Origin: Candidatus Peregrinibacteria bacterium
GTDB lineage: Bacteria > Patescibacteriota > Gracilibacteria > UBA1369 > LOWO2-01-FULL-3
Assembly: GCA_026395515.1 (NCBI GenBank)
Contig: JAPLYN010000003.1
Location: 1-64,000 of the forward strand
DNA length: 64,000 nt
Reading direction: 5' to 3'
Each line of letters opens with the position of its first letter. Position 1 is the stretch's first letter. Of this stretch, positions 7,774 through 16,524 are shown in pieces. The notes beneath the pieces are model-generated. The model saw only the letters and a list, made by a program, of their open reading frames with translations. It had not been told where the DNA came from and did no database searches. The position numbers and the translations under genes are program-made.

Positions 7774-9972
7774 ATGAATAAAATTTTAGAGAATTTAAAC
7801 GACAAACAATTAGAAGCGGTAACTCATTTTACGGGTCCGCTTCTTGTTATTGCGGGCGCTGGAAGTGGAAAGACCAGAGCGCTAACGCATAGAATTGCTT
7901 ACCTAATTCAAGAAAAAGGAGTCAGTCCATGGAATATATTGGCTGTGACTTTTACTAATAAGGCGGCGAAAGAGATGAAGAAAAGAATCGCTAAGCTCGT
8001 TATGGGTGATGCGGCCAAGTACCATGAACAGAATTACGAGGATAGATCTTTACCTACAATTGGAACTTTCCACTCAGTTTGCATTAGAATTTTGAGAAAG
8101 CATATACACCTACTCGGATACGAAAATGTCTTTGTAGTTTATGATGATGCAGATCAACAAATTGTAGTAAAAAGAATTATTGAACAGATGGGATTGGATG
8201 TAAAAAAAATTACCCCTAAAGCTGTTTTAAATCATATATCTAATGCAAAAAATCAGCTACTTGGTCCTAGTAATTATATGCAGTATGCAAATGATTATTT
8301 TTCCGAAAAAGTGGCGCAAATCTTCCCAAAATATCAGCGTGCACTACAGCAAAATAACGCTGTAGATTTTGATGATATCATCATGAAAACAGTGGAATTA
8401 TTTCAACAATTTCCAGAAGTACTTAATCAATATCAAGAAAAATTTCAATTCATTTCAGTAGATGAGTATCAGGATACAAATAAGGCGCAGTACGTTTTGA
8501 TAAAAATGTTGGCGGATAAATATAAGAATGTCTCTGTGATCGGTGATGCTGATCAGAGTATTTACAGTTGGCGCGGAGCTACTATTCAAAATATCTTAGA
8601 CTTCGAAAAAGATTATCAAGATACCAAAGTGGTTTTGCTCGAACAAAATTACCGTTCTACTCAAATCATTTTGGATGCATCAAATACGATGATTCAAAAG
8701 AATGAAAAGAGAAAGGAGAAGAAGCTTTGGACTTCTCGTGAAGGTGGACAGAAAATTAAGCATTGGCTTGCGGATAATGAACGCCACGAAGGTGAATTAG
8801 TTGCCCATGAAATTGAAAAACTTTTAATTGGCAGTGAAGTGCCGAAATATAATGATTTCGTCGTTTTGTATCGTACAAATGCTCAATCACGTATCTTTGA
8901 AGAAGTCTTTTTGAGACATGGTATTCCATACAGAATTATTGGTGGTATTCGTTTTTATCAGCGTAAGGAGATAAAGGATATTTTGGCTTATTTGAGAGTT
9001 ATTCAGAACCCAAATGATTCAGTTAGTTTACTTAGAATCATTAATGTACCAGCTCGTAAAATTGGTGCAAAAACTCTAGAAGCAATTCATGAATTCGCGA
9101 TGAGAAATGACATTTCTCTTTTTAAAGCGATGATGTTGGCAAATGATATTCCTGAACTTTCCGGCAGCAAATCTGAAGAGTTTTTGAAATTCGTAGAAAT
9201 AATTAGGGAGTTACAAACACTTAATAATGAGTTCCAAGCTTCAGGAATGATTAAGCATGTTTTGGATAAAACTGGTTACAAAAAATTTGTTGATGATAAT
9301 ACTGTGGAAGGAGAAGCAAGATTGGAAAATATCGCGGAATTAGTTTCTGTGGCATCTAAATATGACAAGCTGGAACCTGCCGTGTCTTTGAGCATTTTCT
9401 TGGAGGAAGTGAGCTTAATTGCAGATACTGATTCAATGAAAGATGAAGATAATGCAGTGACTTTAATGACTGTTCATTCTGCAAAGGGACTAGAATTCCC
9501 ATATGTGTTTATTGCTGGATTGGAAGAAGGAATTTTTCCACACAATCGTAGCTTATTAGACAGACAAGAATTGGAAGAAGAGCGTCGATTAATGTATGTG
9601 GCAATGACGAGAGCGATGGATAGTTTGTACTTATTACATGCACGAGAACGCACTTTGTATGGTGAATCTCGCGTGAATGCACCATCTCAATTTTTGCAGG
9701 ATATTGATGAGAATTTGGTTGATGCAAATTTTGGTGGGCATGGAGCTAAAAATCGTCTTTCTGTTCAAGATCTTATCAATATTCCTATTCCTGTGGAGCT
9801 TGATCAGGGAGTTGATGTTCCATTTGGCGTTGGAGATAAAGTGAGTCATAATGTTTTCGGTCGCGGAATTGTAATTAACATCACTGGAGGAGTCGCAACT
9901 ATTGCCTTTGAAGATTCAAAAGTTGGTGTAAAAAAATTAGCACTTAGTGTTGCACCTTTAAGAAAGGTTTAA
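7774..9972 (+). CDS. pcrA: ATP-dependent DNA helicase UvrD/PcrA
   Basis: Superfamily 1A 3'-5' helicase for repair and clearing of replication blocks. Motifs in order: Q-motif LNDKQLEAV, Walker A AGAGSGKTRAL (about residues 26-36), Ia AVTFTNKAAKEMKKR, GTFHSVCIRIL, DEYQDTNKAQY (II), GDADQSIYSWRGA (III), QNYRSTQ (IV), VTLMTVHSAKGLEFPYVFIAGLEEGIFPH (V) and EEERRLMYVAMTRA (VI). The C-terminus (VGDKVSHNVFGRGIVINI...) is the Tudor-like PcrA tail that contacts RNA polymerase. 732 aa is the usual length. Confidence 0.96.
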   Translation: MNKILENLNDKQLEAVTHFTGPLLVIAGAGSGKTRALTHRIAYLIQEKGVSPWNILAVTFTNKAAKEMKKRIAKLVMGDAAKYHEQNYEDRSLPTIGTFHSVCIRILRKHIHLLGYENVFVVYDDADQQIVVKRIIEQMGLDVKKITPKAVLNHISNAKNQLLGPSNYMQYANDYFSEKVAQIFPKYQRALQQNNAVDFDDIIMKTVELFQQFPEVLNQYQEKFQFISVDEYQDTNKAQYVLIKMLADKYKNVSVIGDADQSIYSWRGATIQNILDFEKDYQDTKVVLLEQNYRSTQIILDASNTMIQKNEKRKEKKLWTSREGGQKIKHWLADNERHEGELVAHEIEKLLIGSEVPKYNDFVVLYRTNAQSRIFEEVFLRHGIPYRIIGGIRFYQRKEIKDILAYLRVIQNPNDSVSLLRIINVPARKIGAKTLEAIHEFAMRNDISLFKAMMLANDIPELSGSKSEEFLKFVEIIRELQTLNNEFQASGMIKHVLDKTGYKKFVDDNTVEGEARLENIAELVSVASKYDKLEPAVSLSIFLEEVSLIADTDSMKDEDNAVTLMTVHSAKGLEFPYVFIAGLEEGIFPHNRSLLDRQELEEERRLMYVAMTRAMDSLYLLHARERTLYGESRVNAPSQFLQDIDENLVDANFGGHGAKNRLSVQDLINIPIPVELDQGVDVPFGVGDKVSHNVFGRGIVINITGGVATIAFEDSKVGVKKLALSVAPLRKV

Positions 9973-9999
9973 ACATAAAAAAATCTTAAACAAATCAAA

Positions 10000-11229
10000 A
10001 TGTACAATGAGATAGGCCCACAAAGGTCATATAAGTTTTATCTATACATCGTAGTTGCAGTGTTGAGTTTTGCTATTGGTTGGGAAGCCAGCAGATTAGG
10101 CTTTTTGACTACAAAAGTGGTTAAAATTGATGGTGGCTCTGCCGAACAAGTGGCTCAGGGCAATGGTGTAGACATGGGGCTTTTCTGGAAGATCTGGGGA
10201 GAAATGGAAACTAAATATGTGGACGAGAGCGCGGTAAAAAATGAGAACATGGTTTATGGTGCAATTAAGGGAATGGTTAATGCCTTACAAGACCCTTATA
10301 CGGTGTTTATGACCCCTGAGGAGAGCGTTCAGTTCAACGATAGCCTCGAGGGCACCCTTGAAGGTATTGGCGCTGAATTGACGGTAAAAGACAAGAAGCT
10401 AACAATAGTTTCTCCTTTGAGAAAGAGTCCGGCAGAAAAGGCTGGATTACTTCCTGGAGATGTAATTTACAAGATTGAAGGTAAGGATGCAGCAGAGATG
10501 AGTTTAGTTGATGCTATTACTAAAATCCGTGGAAAAAAAGGTACGACAGTTACTCTTTCAATTATAAGAGCTAAATTGGAAAAACCTTTTGATGTGACAA
10601 TTATGAGAGACAGTATTGATATCGAAAGCGTGACTGAGGAAAAACTAAAAAATGGAATTGTTTACTTGAGCGTTAATCAGTTTAACGACAAAACCAACGA
10701 TGAATTCTCTAAATATATCTCTGATTTGATAATCAATGAGCCAAAAGGATTGATTATTGATTTGAGGTATAACGGTGGTGGATATTTGGATATTGCCGTA
10801 CAACTTTTGTCTTATTTATTACCTAAAGACACACCGGCTGTAATAATTAAGGAACGCGGAAAAGAGGATGCCACCTTGAAAACAAATGGTAATCCTAAAC
10901 TTTTGAATGTGCCTTTGGTAGTGATTGTAAATGATGGTAGCGCCTCAGCTTCTGAAATTATGGCTGGTGCAATTCAAGATCAGAAACGTGGAATAGTTCT
11001 TGGTACAAAATCTTTCGGAAAAGGTAGCGTACAAGAGGTAGAAAAATTCTCTGATGGATCTAGCTTGAGAGTGACTATCGCAAAGTGGTTTACACCGCTT
11101 GGCAGAACTATAAATCACACTGGTCTTACTCCAGATATTTTCGTGGATATTAAGGACGAGGATATTAAAAACACTTACGACAGACAAAAAGAAGAGGCAA
11201 TTAAGTATTTGGAGAACTTGAAAAAATAG
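10000..11229 (+). CDS. ctpA: S41 C-terminal processing peptidase (Ctp) with PDZ domain
   Basis: Membrane-anchored serine protease of 409 aa. A single N-terminal helix (residues 11-31, FYLYIVVAVLSFAIGW) is followed by an N-terminal helical part (ALQDPYTVFMTPEE), a PDZ domain (about 105-195, with GLLPGDVIYKIEGKDA) and the S41 core. The Ser/Lys dyad is visible: DGSASASEIMAG holds the serine and TKSFGKGSVQ the lysine. Family members trim C-termini of envelope proteins. It lies 28 bp after uvrD and ends at its own terminator. Confidence 0.94.
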   Translation: MYNEIGPQRSYKFYLYIVVAVLSFAIGWEASRLGFLTTKVVKIDGGSAEQVAQGNGVDMGLFWKIWGEMETKYVDESAVKNENMVYGAIKGMVNALQDPYTVFMTPEESVQFNDSLEGTLEGIGAELTVKDKKLTIVSPLRKSPAEKAGLLPGDVIYKIEGKDAAEMSLVDAITKIRGKKGTTVTLSIIRAKLEKPFDVTIMRDSIDIESVTEEKLKNGIVYLSVNQFNDKTNDEFSKYISDLIINEPKGLIIDLRYNGGGYLDIAVQLLSYLLPKDTPAVIIKERGKEDATLKTNGNPKLLNVPLVVIVNDGSASASEIMAGAIQDQKRGIVLGTKSFGKGSVQEVEKFSDGSSLRVTIAKWFTPLGRTINHTGLTPDIFVDIKDEDIKNTYDRQKEEAIKYLENLKK

Positions 11230-11248
11230 AAAAATTTTCAGATTAGAA

Positions 11249-11281
11249 GCCGGGCTTGAAAATATCGAGCTCGGTTTTTTT
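11249..11281 (+). terminator. Intrinsic terminator after ctpA
   Basis: GCCGGGCT (11249-11256) pairs with AGCTCGGT (11268-11275), two pairs being G-U, and runs into seven T. It insulates the protease gene from the trp promoter, whose -35 starts 2 bp later. Confidence 0.8.
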
Positions 11282-11282
11282 G

Positions 11283-11310
11283 TTGACAATTTTTCGTCAA
11301 ATGATACTAT
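11283..11310 (+). promoter_or_regulatory. Promoter of the trp operon
   Basis: Perfect -35 TTGACA (11283-11288), 16-nt spacer, TACTAT (11305-11310). Predicted transcription start is about 11317, the first base of the operator palindrome. Confidence 0.75.
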
Positions 11311-11316
11311 GCTAGC

Positions 11317-11334
11317 GTACTATTGCAATAGTAC
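11317..11334 (+). promoter_or_regulatory. TrpR-type operator, 18-bp perfect palindrome
   Basis: GTACTATTGCAATAGTAC is its own reverse complement. The outer GTACTA...TAGTAC matches the E. coli TrpR operator consensus as I recall it (GTACTAGTTAACTAGTAC); only the centre differs. It covers the predicted start site and precedes a TrpR-family gene by 17 bp, which suggests autorepression of the whole operon by tryptophan-bound TrpR. Confidence 0.8.
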
Positions 11335-11351
11335 ATTAACCCAAAACTCAT

Positions 11352-11612
11352 ATGGAAAAGCAGTATGTGAAAGAACTTATTAAGGCAATGTCTTCGATCA
11401 AGGACGCAGGTACTTTTGAATCGTTTTTACACAGCATTCTGACTCCTGCTGAATTCGAGGAAATACCTAAAAGACTACAAATAGTGAAGCTTCTAATGAA
11501 GGGCGTTCCCCAGCGTGAAGTGGCCCAAAAGCTTGGTGTAGGCATAGCTACAGTGACTAGAGGATCTAGAGAACTTAAATACGGAAACAATGTTTTTCAA
11601 AAAGTTTTATAA
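11352..11612 (+). CDS. trpR: TrpR-family tryptophan operon repressor
   Basis: 86-aa all-helical DNA-binding protein. The helix-turn-helix VPQREVAQKLGVGIATVTRGSRELK closely follows the E. coli TrpR wording around the tryptophan pocket and reading head (QREL..ELGAGIATITRGS). It heads the trp operon behind its own operator and overlaps trpE by 23 bp. The TrpR/YerC superfamily also includes other regulators, but position and operator make tryptophan the likely corepressor. Confidence 0.9.
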   Translation: MEKQYVKELIKAMSSIKDAGTFESFLHSILTPAEFEEIPKRLQIVKLLMKGVPQREVAQKLGVGIATVTRGSRELKYGNNVFQKVL

Positions 11613-13062
11613 AGAAATAAAGTGCGAAGATGCCTCAAAAGTATTTTCAAAAATATGTAATTTTTCCGAAAAAAGTTTTTTATTGGAATCAAAGGATATT
11701 TCTCATATTTATGGAAGATTGAGCTTATTGGGAGTTGATCCGGCGGTGGAAATAAGAGGTAAGAATGATGAATTCGAGATAGTGGCGCTGAATGAAAGAG
11801 GTGAAAAATATCTGGCGGAATTTACTGTTAGTGATTTTGGATTCTGCGATGAGTGCGAGATAAGTCGTGAAAAAATTTCCGGGAAAGTTTTGAAAATGGC
11901 CAATAAATCAGAAGAGACCAATAGAACAAAGAAAAAAAATATCGCTCAGGTTATTAGGATGGTTATAGAAAAATTCAAACAAAATCAAAAAGAACTAATA
12001 GGTCTATATGGAGCGCTTTCCTATGATTTCATCAGATTATTTGAGGATATTCCGGAGAATTTGCCGGATATTCCAGTGGATGATTTCAGATTATGTTTAT
12101 ATGACACTTTTATTTTCTTCGATCATTTGAAAGAAAAAGCGGAAATTACTGTGTACAGAGAAACTGAAGAAGAGGCTCACGATGTGGCAGAAAAAATATT
12201 TGAGATGATTCAGAAGAGTGAGCCGAGTTTTAATTTTAAAATTGAAAATGCAAAATTTGAGTATGACGAAAACGACTATAAAGGCCTTGTGGCGAATGCC
12301 AAAGATTTGGCTAAGAGAGGCGAATTATTTGAGGTTGTCTACTCAAACACTTTAAAGGCGGATTTCAGTGGAGATGCTTTTGCTTTGTACAAAAAGTATC
12401 GCGAGGTAAATCCTTCTCCTTATCTTTTTTATTTTAATTTTGGTGATGAACAATTGGTGGGAGCATCTCCTGAAATGATGGTGAGAGTGGAAAATGGTTT
12501 GGTTCATTTGAGGCCGATTTCTGGCACCGCAAAGAGAGGTAGCGATCCAATTGAGGATCATGAAAATATGTTGGCTCTTTTGAGTAGCGAGAAAGAGAGA
12601 GCGGAACTCGATATGTTAATTGATTTGGGGCGCAATGACTTGGCAGTAATTTGTGAACCCGGAATTGAGATAAGTGATTATAGATTTGTGGAGAAATATT
12701 CGAAAGTTATGCATACAGTGGCTCATCTAAGTGGAAAACTAAGGGCTGAATTTACGGCTCTAGATGCCTTAATAGCTTGTCTGAATGCTGGTACGCTGAC
12801 TGGTGCTCCCAAGGTAGCAGCGATGATTGAAATTGAGAAAAATGAAACTTCCAGACGTGGATATTATGGTGGAACAATTGGATATTTTACTTTTTCTGGA
12901 GAGATGGATACGGGAATTATTATTCGTACAGCTCACATAAGAGGTGCTGAATTGAGTTTCAGAAGCGGTGCAACTTTACTCTACGATTCGCAGCCAGAAG
13001 CCGAATATCAGGAAACTATGAATAAGGCGCGAGCATTTTTAATGACATTCCAAAATGAATAA
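11590..13062 (+). CDS. trpE: Anthranilate synthase component I
   Basis: Converts chorismate to anthranilate with ammonia from TrpG. 490 aa. The N-terminal part carries the feedback motif FLLESKD followed by GRLSLLGVDP, where tryptophan binds in family members. The chorismate-binding core is complete: NPSPYLFYFNFGDEQLVGASPEMMVRV, RPISGTAKRG, DHENMLALLSSEKERAELDMLIDLGRNDL, KVMHTVAHLSGKL, TLTGAPKVAAMIEI and YYGGTIGYFTFSGEMDTGIIIRTA. The start lies inside trpR, so translation is probably coupled. It overlaps trpG by 8 bp. Confidence 0.96.
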   Translation: MFFKKFYKEIKCEDASKVFSKICNFSEKSFLLESKDISHIYGRLSLLGVDPAVEIRGKNDEFEIVALNERGEKYLAEFTVSDFGFCDECEISREKISGKVLKMANKSEETNRTKKKNIAQVIRMVIEKFKQNQKELIGLYGALSYDFIRLFEDIPENLPDIPVDDFRLCLYDTFIFFDHLKEKAEITVYRETEEEAHDVAEKIFEMIQKSEPSFNFKIENAKFEYDENDYKGLVANAKDLAKRGELFEVVYSNTLKADFSGDAFALYKKYREVNPSPYLFYFNFGDEQLVGASPEMMVRVENGLVHLRPISGTAKRGSDPIEDHENMLALLSSEKERAELDMLIDLGRNDLAVICEPGIEISDYRFVEKYSKVMHTVAHLSGKLRAEFTALDALIACLNAGTLTGAPKVAAMIEIEKNETSRRGYYGGTIGYFTFSGEMDTGIIIRTAHIRGAELSFRSGATLLYDSQPEAEYQETMNKARAFLMTFQNE

Positions 13063-13645
13063 TAAATTTAAAAAAATATTTCTTCTCGATAATTTTGATT
13101 CATTCACTTTTAATTTGGTGGATTATTTCCGCCAACTAGGATGCGAAGTTTTAGTTTACAGAAATGATGTGGAGGTTGATTTGATAGATGAAGTGAAGCC
13201 GGATCTGATAGTTTTTTCTCCTGGTCCATCTGTTCCTAAAAATGCTGGGAATATGATGGCAATTATCGACAAATACCATCAGAAATATCCAATGTTTGGA
13301 GTGTGCCTGGGACATGAAGCATTTGTGGAATATTTTGGTGGGAGTTTGAAATTTGTGGAGCCAGTACACGGAAGAAATAGTGCAATAAAGCATGATGGAA
13401 AAACTATTTTTGATGGCATAGAAAATGGATTTTTGGCAGGAAGATATCATTCTTTGTGTGCGGATAAAGTACCGGAGTGTTTTGAAATTAGTGCGGAATT
13501 TGAAGGGCTAGTAATGGCGATGAGCCACAAAACCTTGCCTATTGAAGGGGTGCAATTTCATCCAGAATCAGTACTGACAATGAAGCATGGCAATGGCTTC
13601 AAGATGATCAAAAATGTAGTTAATAAGAAATTCGCAAATGTATAA
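13055..13645 (+). CDS. trpG: Anthranilate synthase component II (glutamine amidotransferase)
   Basis: Class I amidotransferase of 196 aa that supplies ammonia to TrpE. Visible: LLDNFDSFTFNLVDYF, oxyanion segment FSPGPSVPKNAG, nucleophile GVCLGHEAF and catalytic His/Glu QFHPES. The glutamine normally found in the GxCxGxQ signature is Glu here (GHE). It overlaps trpE and the trpD-C gene by 8 bp each. Standalone, not fused to TrpE or TrpD. Confidence 0.95.
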   Translation: MNNKFKKIFLLDNFDSFTFNLVDYFRQLGCEVLVYRNDVEVDLIDEVKPDLIVFSPGPSVPKNAGNMMAIIDKYHQKYPMFGVCLGHEAFVEYFGGSLKFVEPVHGRNSAIKHDGKTIFDGIENGFLAGRYHSLCADKVPECFEISAEFEGLVMAMSHKTLPIEGVQFHPESVLTMKHGNGFKMIKNVVNKKFANV

Positions 13646-15305
13646 AGAAAAAGAAATTTTGGAATTTCTGAATGACTCTGTGAAGGGTGAATTAAAAATG
13701 GAAGAACAAGTAAAATTCTTGGCGGAATTTACTCCGGAAAAAATCACAGCAGAGCATGTGAAAATATTTGTGGAATTTATGCTCGGCAAAATGTCCTCAA
13801 AATTTAAAATGCCTGGAGCAATTGATATTTGTGGGACTGGTGGTTCGGGTTTGGAGAGAATTAATACCTCTACAATCGCAGCGTTTATTTTGGCGGAATT
13901 GGGCGTGGGAGTGGCCAAGCATGGCAATAAAGCTGCAAGTGGTAGATGCGGTAGTTTTGATCTGATAGAAGCGCTAGGAGTGAGGATAGATATGAATGCC
14001 AAGGAATTAGAAAAAATGTACGAAAACAAAGGTTTGGCTTTTATTTTTGCCAGAAATTTCCATCCGGTTTTGAAACATTTCGCTGAAGCAAGAAAGTCTT
14101 TTGGTAAACCAACTATATTTAATTTACTTGGACCGCTGCTCAATCCTGCTGAGCCAAAAATGCAAATAATTGGAACAAGTTTCAAGGCGCAGATGAGATT
14201 AATTGCTGAGGCGGCGAGGCTTTTAGGCAAGAAAAATGTTCTAATTGTAAGAGGCAAAGATGGCTTAGATGAGGTCACTTTAACAGGTAATACTGACGTC
14301 GTGGAGATGATGAATGGAAAAATAAAAGAATATAAAATTCGACCGGAAGATTTTGGATTAAAAAGTGTGAATTTTGAAAAAATTAGTGGTGGAGATTTGG
14401 AATTTAATAAAAAGATTGCTTTAGAAATTCTCGAGGGGAAGTGCGACGACAGTCGTGCAGAGTTGGTCTATGTAAATTGTGCATTAGCGCTAAAAATGGT
14501 TGGAAAAGTGGAAACATTAAGAGAAGGATATCGATTGGCGAAAAGCGTGATTGGCAAGGGAAAACTCGCGGCATACAACGGAGATATTTTAGAGGAAATT
14601 GCGGCGAGTAAAGTGGTTGAAAAATCGACGAGAAGTTTCTTTGAGGCTCTAAATAAAAAAGACGGTCGTGCTCTAATTGCGGAAGTAAAATTTGCTTCGC
14701 CAAGCAAAGGGCAAATCTATAAAGGCAAAGCTGGAGCAGAAGCTGCTGTGAAAATTGCGAAAATTTACGAGAAAAATGGAGCAAGTTCTATTTCCGTTTT
14801 AACAGATGAAAAATACTTTAGCGGGAGCTTCGAATATTTAAAAAAAGTAAAAGAAGCCACTCAAAAAGTGCCTATTTTGTGCAAGGATTTCATAGTGAAC
14901 GAATATCAAATTTTCAAGGCGCGTGAATATGGTGCAGATGCTATTTTACTGATTGCGAAGTTGTTGAGTGAAGAAAAAATGCAGCAATTTTTGAATATAG
15001 CTAGAAGTCTAAATATGGAATGCTTAGTGGAAATTCATAACGAAAATGAATTAGAAAAAGTTCTAAAAACTGATGCGAAAATTATTGGAATAAATAATAG
15101 AAATTTGAGTAATTTCACAATTGATTTAGATACTACCAACAGATTAGTAAATAAAATTCCAAAAGATAAAATCATTGTGGCAGAAAGCGGTATTTCCAGC
15201 AAAGAAGATTTAAACAAATTAAATAAAAGAGTTGGGGCAATTCTTGTCGGTTCGGCTCTAATGAGTTCTAAAAATATAACTAAGAAAATCCATGAAATCA
15301 CTTAA
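13638..15305 (+). CDS. trpDC: Fused anthranilate phosphoribosyltransferase / indole-3-glycerol-phosphate synthase
   Basis: A 555-aa two-domain enzyme. Residues 1 to about 315 are TrpD (phosphoribosyl transfer to anthranilate): DICGTGGSG, KHGNKAASGRCGSFD, FNLLGPLLNPAEP, GKDGLDEVTLTG. Residues about 317-555 are TrpC (ring closure to indole glycerol phosphate): ALIAEVKFASPSKGQI, SISVLTDEKYFSGSFEYL, ILCKDFIVNEYQI, GADAILLIAKLL, LVEIHNENEL, GINNRNLSNFTIDL, VAESGISS, AILVGSALM. The frame is continuous across the joint (ILEEIAASKVVEKSTRSFFEAL). No TrpF domain follows, unlike the E. coli TrpC-TrpF protein. It overlaps trpG by 8 bp and trpB by 14 bp. Confidence 0.95.
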   Translation: MYKEKEILEFLNDSVKGELKMEEQVKFLAEFTPEKITAEHVKIFVEFMLGKMSSKFKMPGAIDICGTGGSGLERINTSTIAAFILAELGVGVAKHGNKAASGRCGSFDLIEALGVRIDMNAKELEKMYENKGLAFIFARNFHPVLKHFAEARKSFGKPTIFNLLGPLLNPAEPKMQIIGTSFKAQMRLIAEAARLLGKKNVLIVRGKDGLDEVTLTGNTDVVEMMNGKIKEYKIRPEDFGLKSVNFEKISGGDLEFNKKIALEILEGKCDDSRAELVYVNCALALKMVGKVETLREGYRLAKSVIGKGKLAAYNGDILEEIAASKVVEKSTRSFFEALNKKDGRALIAEVKFASPSKGQIYKGKAGAEAAVKIAKIYEKNGASSISVLTDEKYFSGSFEYLKKVKEATQKVPILCKDFIVNEYQIFKAREYGADAILLIAKLLSEEKMQQFLNIARSLNMECLVEIHNENELEKVLKTDAKIIGINNRNLSNFTIDLDTTNRLVNKIPKDKIIVAESGISSKEDLNKLNKRVGAILVGSALMSSKNITKKIHEIT

Positions 15306-16524
15306 AAAATATCTACTAAACCCAGACGGACACTTCGGAAAATTTGGCGGAAGATATGTTCCGGAATTGCTAATTCCAATAATGGAAGAGCTGGAAGAAT
15401 CCTTTTTCCAAGCCAAAAAAGACCCATCATTCAAAAAAGAATTATTGAATCTTTATCACAATTATTCCGGTCGCCCTACACCATTATATTTCTGTGAAAA
15501 TCTTACAAAAGAAATTGGTGGAGCAAAAATTTATTTAAAAAATGAAGGACTAAATCACACTGGTGCACACAAAATAAATCACTGCCTAGGCCAGGCACTT
15601 CTAGCAAAACGTATGGGCAAAAAGCGGCTTATTGCTGAGACTGGAGCCGGCCAGCATGGACTTGCAACCGCTACTGTAGCAGCTAAATTTGGACTCAAAT
15701 GTCGTGTGTACATGGGCGCTCGTGATGTGGAAAGACAAAGACCAAATGTATTCTGGATGGAACAACTGGGAGCGGAAGTAATTCCGGTAAAAGAGGGTGG
15801 TCAGATTTTGCGAGATGCAATTAATGCTGCTCTGCGAGATTTAATTTCCAATCCTGAAGATACTCATTATCTACTTGGAACTGTCTGTGGACCAAATCCT
15901 TATCCGGTGATGAATACTTATTTCCAGAAAATTGTGGGGGAGGAAGTAAAGAAACAATTGGGTGGTTTACCAGATTACTTAGTGGCGTGCGTAGGTGGTG
16001 GAAGTAATGCGATGGGACTTTTTTATGATTTCCTAGATGATAAAAAAGTGCAGATGCTTGCTGTGGAAGCCGGTGGGAAAGGAATTAAAAAAGAGAATGG
16101 AAAGTTTACCCATGCAGCGCGTTTTCAGGCTGGAGAAGTGGGTGTAGTGGAGGGATTTAAATCAGTTTTCTTACAAAATAAAGAAGGGCAAATTGAAGAA
16201 ACTTACAGTATTTCAGCCGGCTTGGATTATTCCGGTGTTGGTCCACAATTGGCTTACCTCCAGGATATTGGCCGAGTAAAATTTACTTACGCAGTGGATG
16301 ATGAAGTAATTGCGGCTTATAAATTATTAGCTAGGACTGAGGGAATTTTTGCAGCTTTGGAATCTTCTCATGCAATTGCAGGAGCAATAAAGTTGGCAAA
16401 AACTTTGCCGAAAAATAAAACAATCGTGATGAATTGCTCTGGTCGTGGAGACAAAGATCTTTTCATTGTGACAAAAAAACTTGGCGATGAAAATTTTGCG
16501 AATTTCTTAAAATCTCAAGTATGA
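15292..16524 (+). CDS. trpB: Tryptophan synthase beta chain
   Basis: PLP enzyme of 410 aa that condenses indole with serine. Signatures: FGGRYVPE near the N-terminus, GRPTPLYFCENL, the PLP lysine in LNHTGAHKINHCLGQALLA, ETGAGQHGLATATVAA, GGGSNAMGLFYDF (phosphate loop) and NCSGRGDKD at the C-terminus. Length and motifs place it in the TrpB1 group that pairs with TrpA, and it overlaps trpA by 4 bp. Confidence 0.97.
   Translation: MKSLKKYLLNPDGHFGKFGGRYVPELLIPIMEELEESFFQAKKDPSFKKELLNLYHNYSGRPTPLYFCENLTKEIGGAKIYLKNEGLNHTGAHKINHCLGQALLAKRMGKKRLIAETGAGQHGLATATVAAKFGLKCRVYMGARDVERQRPNVFWMEQLGAEVIPVKEGGQILRDAINAALRDLISNPEDTHYLLGTVCGPNPYPVMNTYFQKIVGEEVKKQLGGLPDYLVACVGGGSNAMGLFYDFLDDKKVQMLAVEAGGKGIKKENGKFTHAARFQAGEVGVVEGFKSVFLQNKEGQIEETYSISAGLDYSGVGPQLAYLQDIGRVKFTYAVDDEVIAAYKLLARTEGIFAALESSHAIAGAIKLAKTLPKNKTIVMNCSGRGDKDLFIVTKKLGDENFANFLKSQV

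Noticed and set aside
11335-11351. Leader peptide attenuator in the trp operon
   Set aside because: Only about 17 bp separate operator and trpR, with no Trp codons and no alternative hairpins; control is best explained by the operator.
13568-14278. Long minus-strand open frame (236 codons) within trpG/trpD
   Set aside because: It is a shadow of two clearly conserved plus-strand genes.
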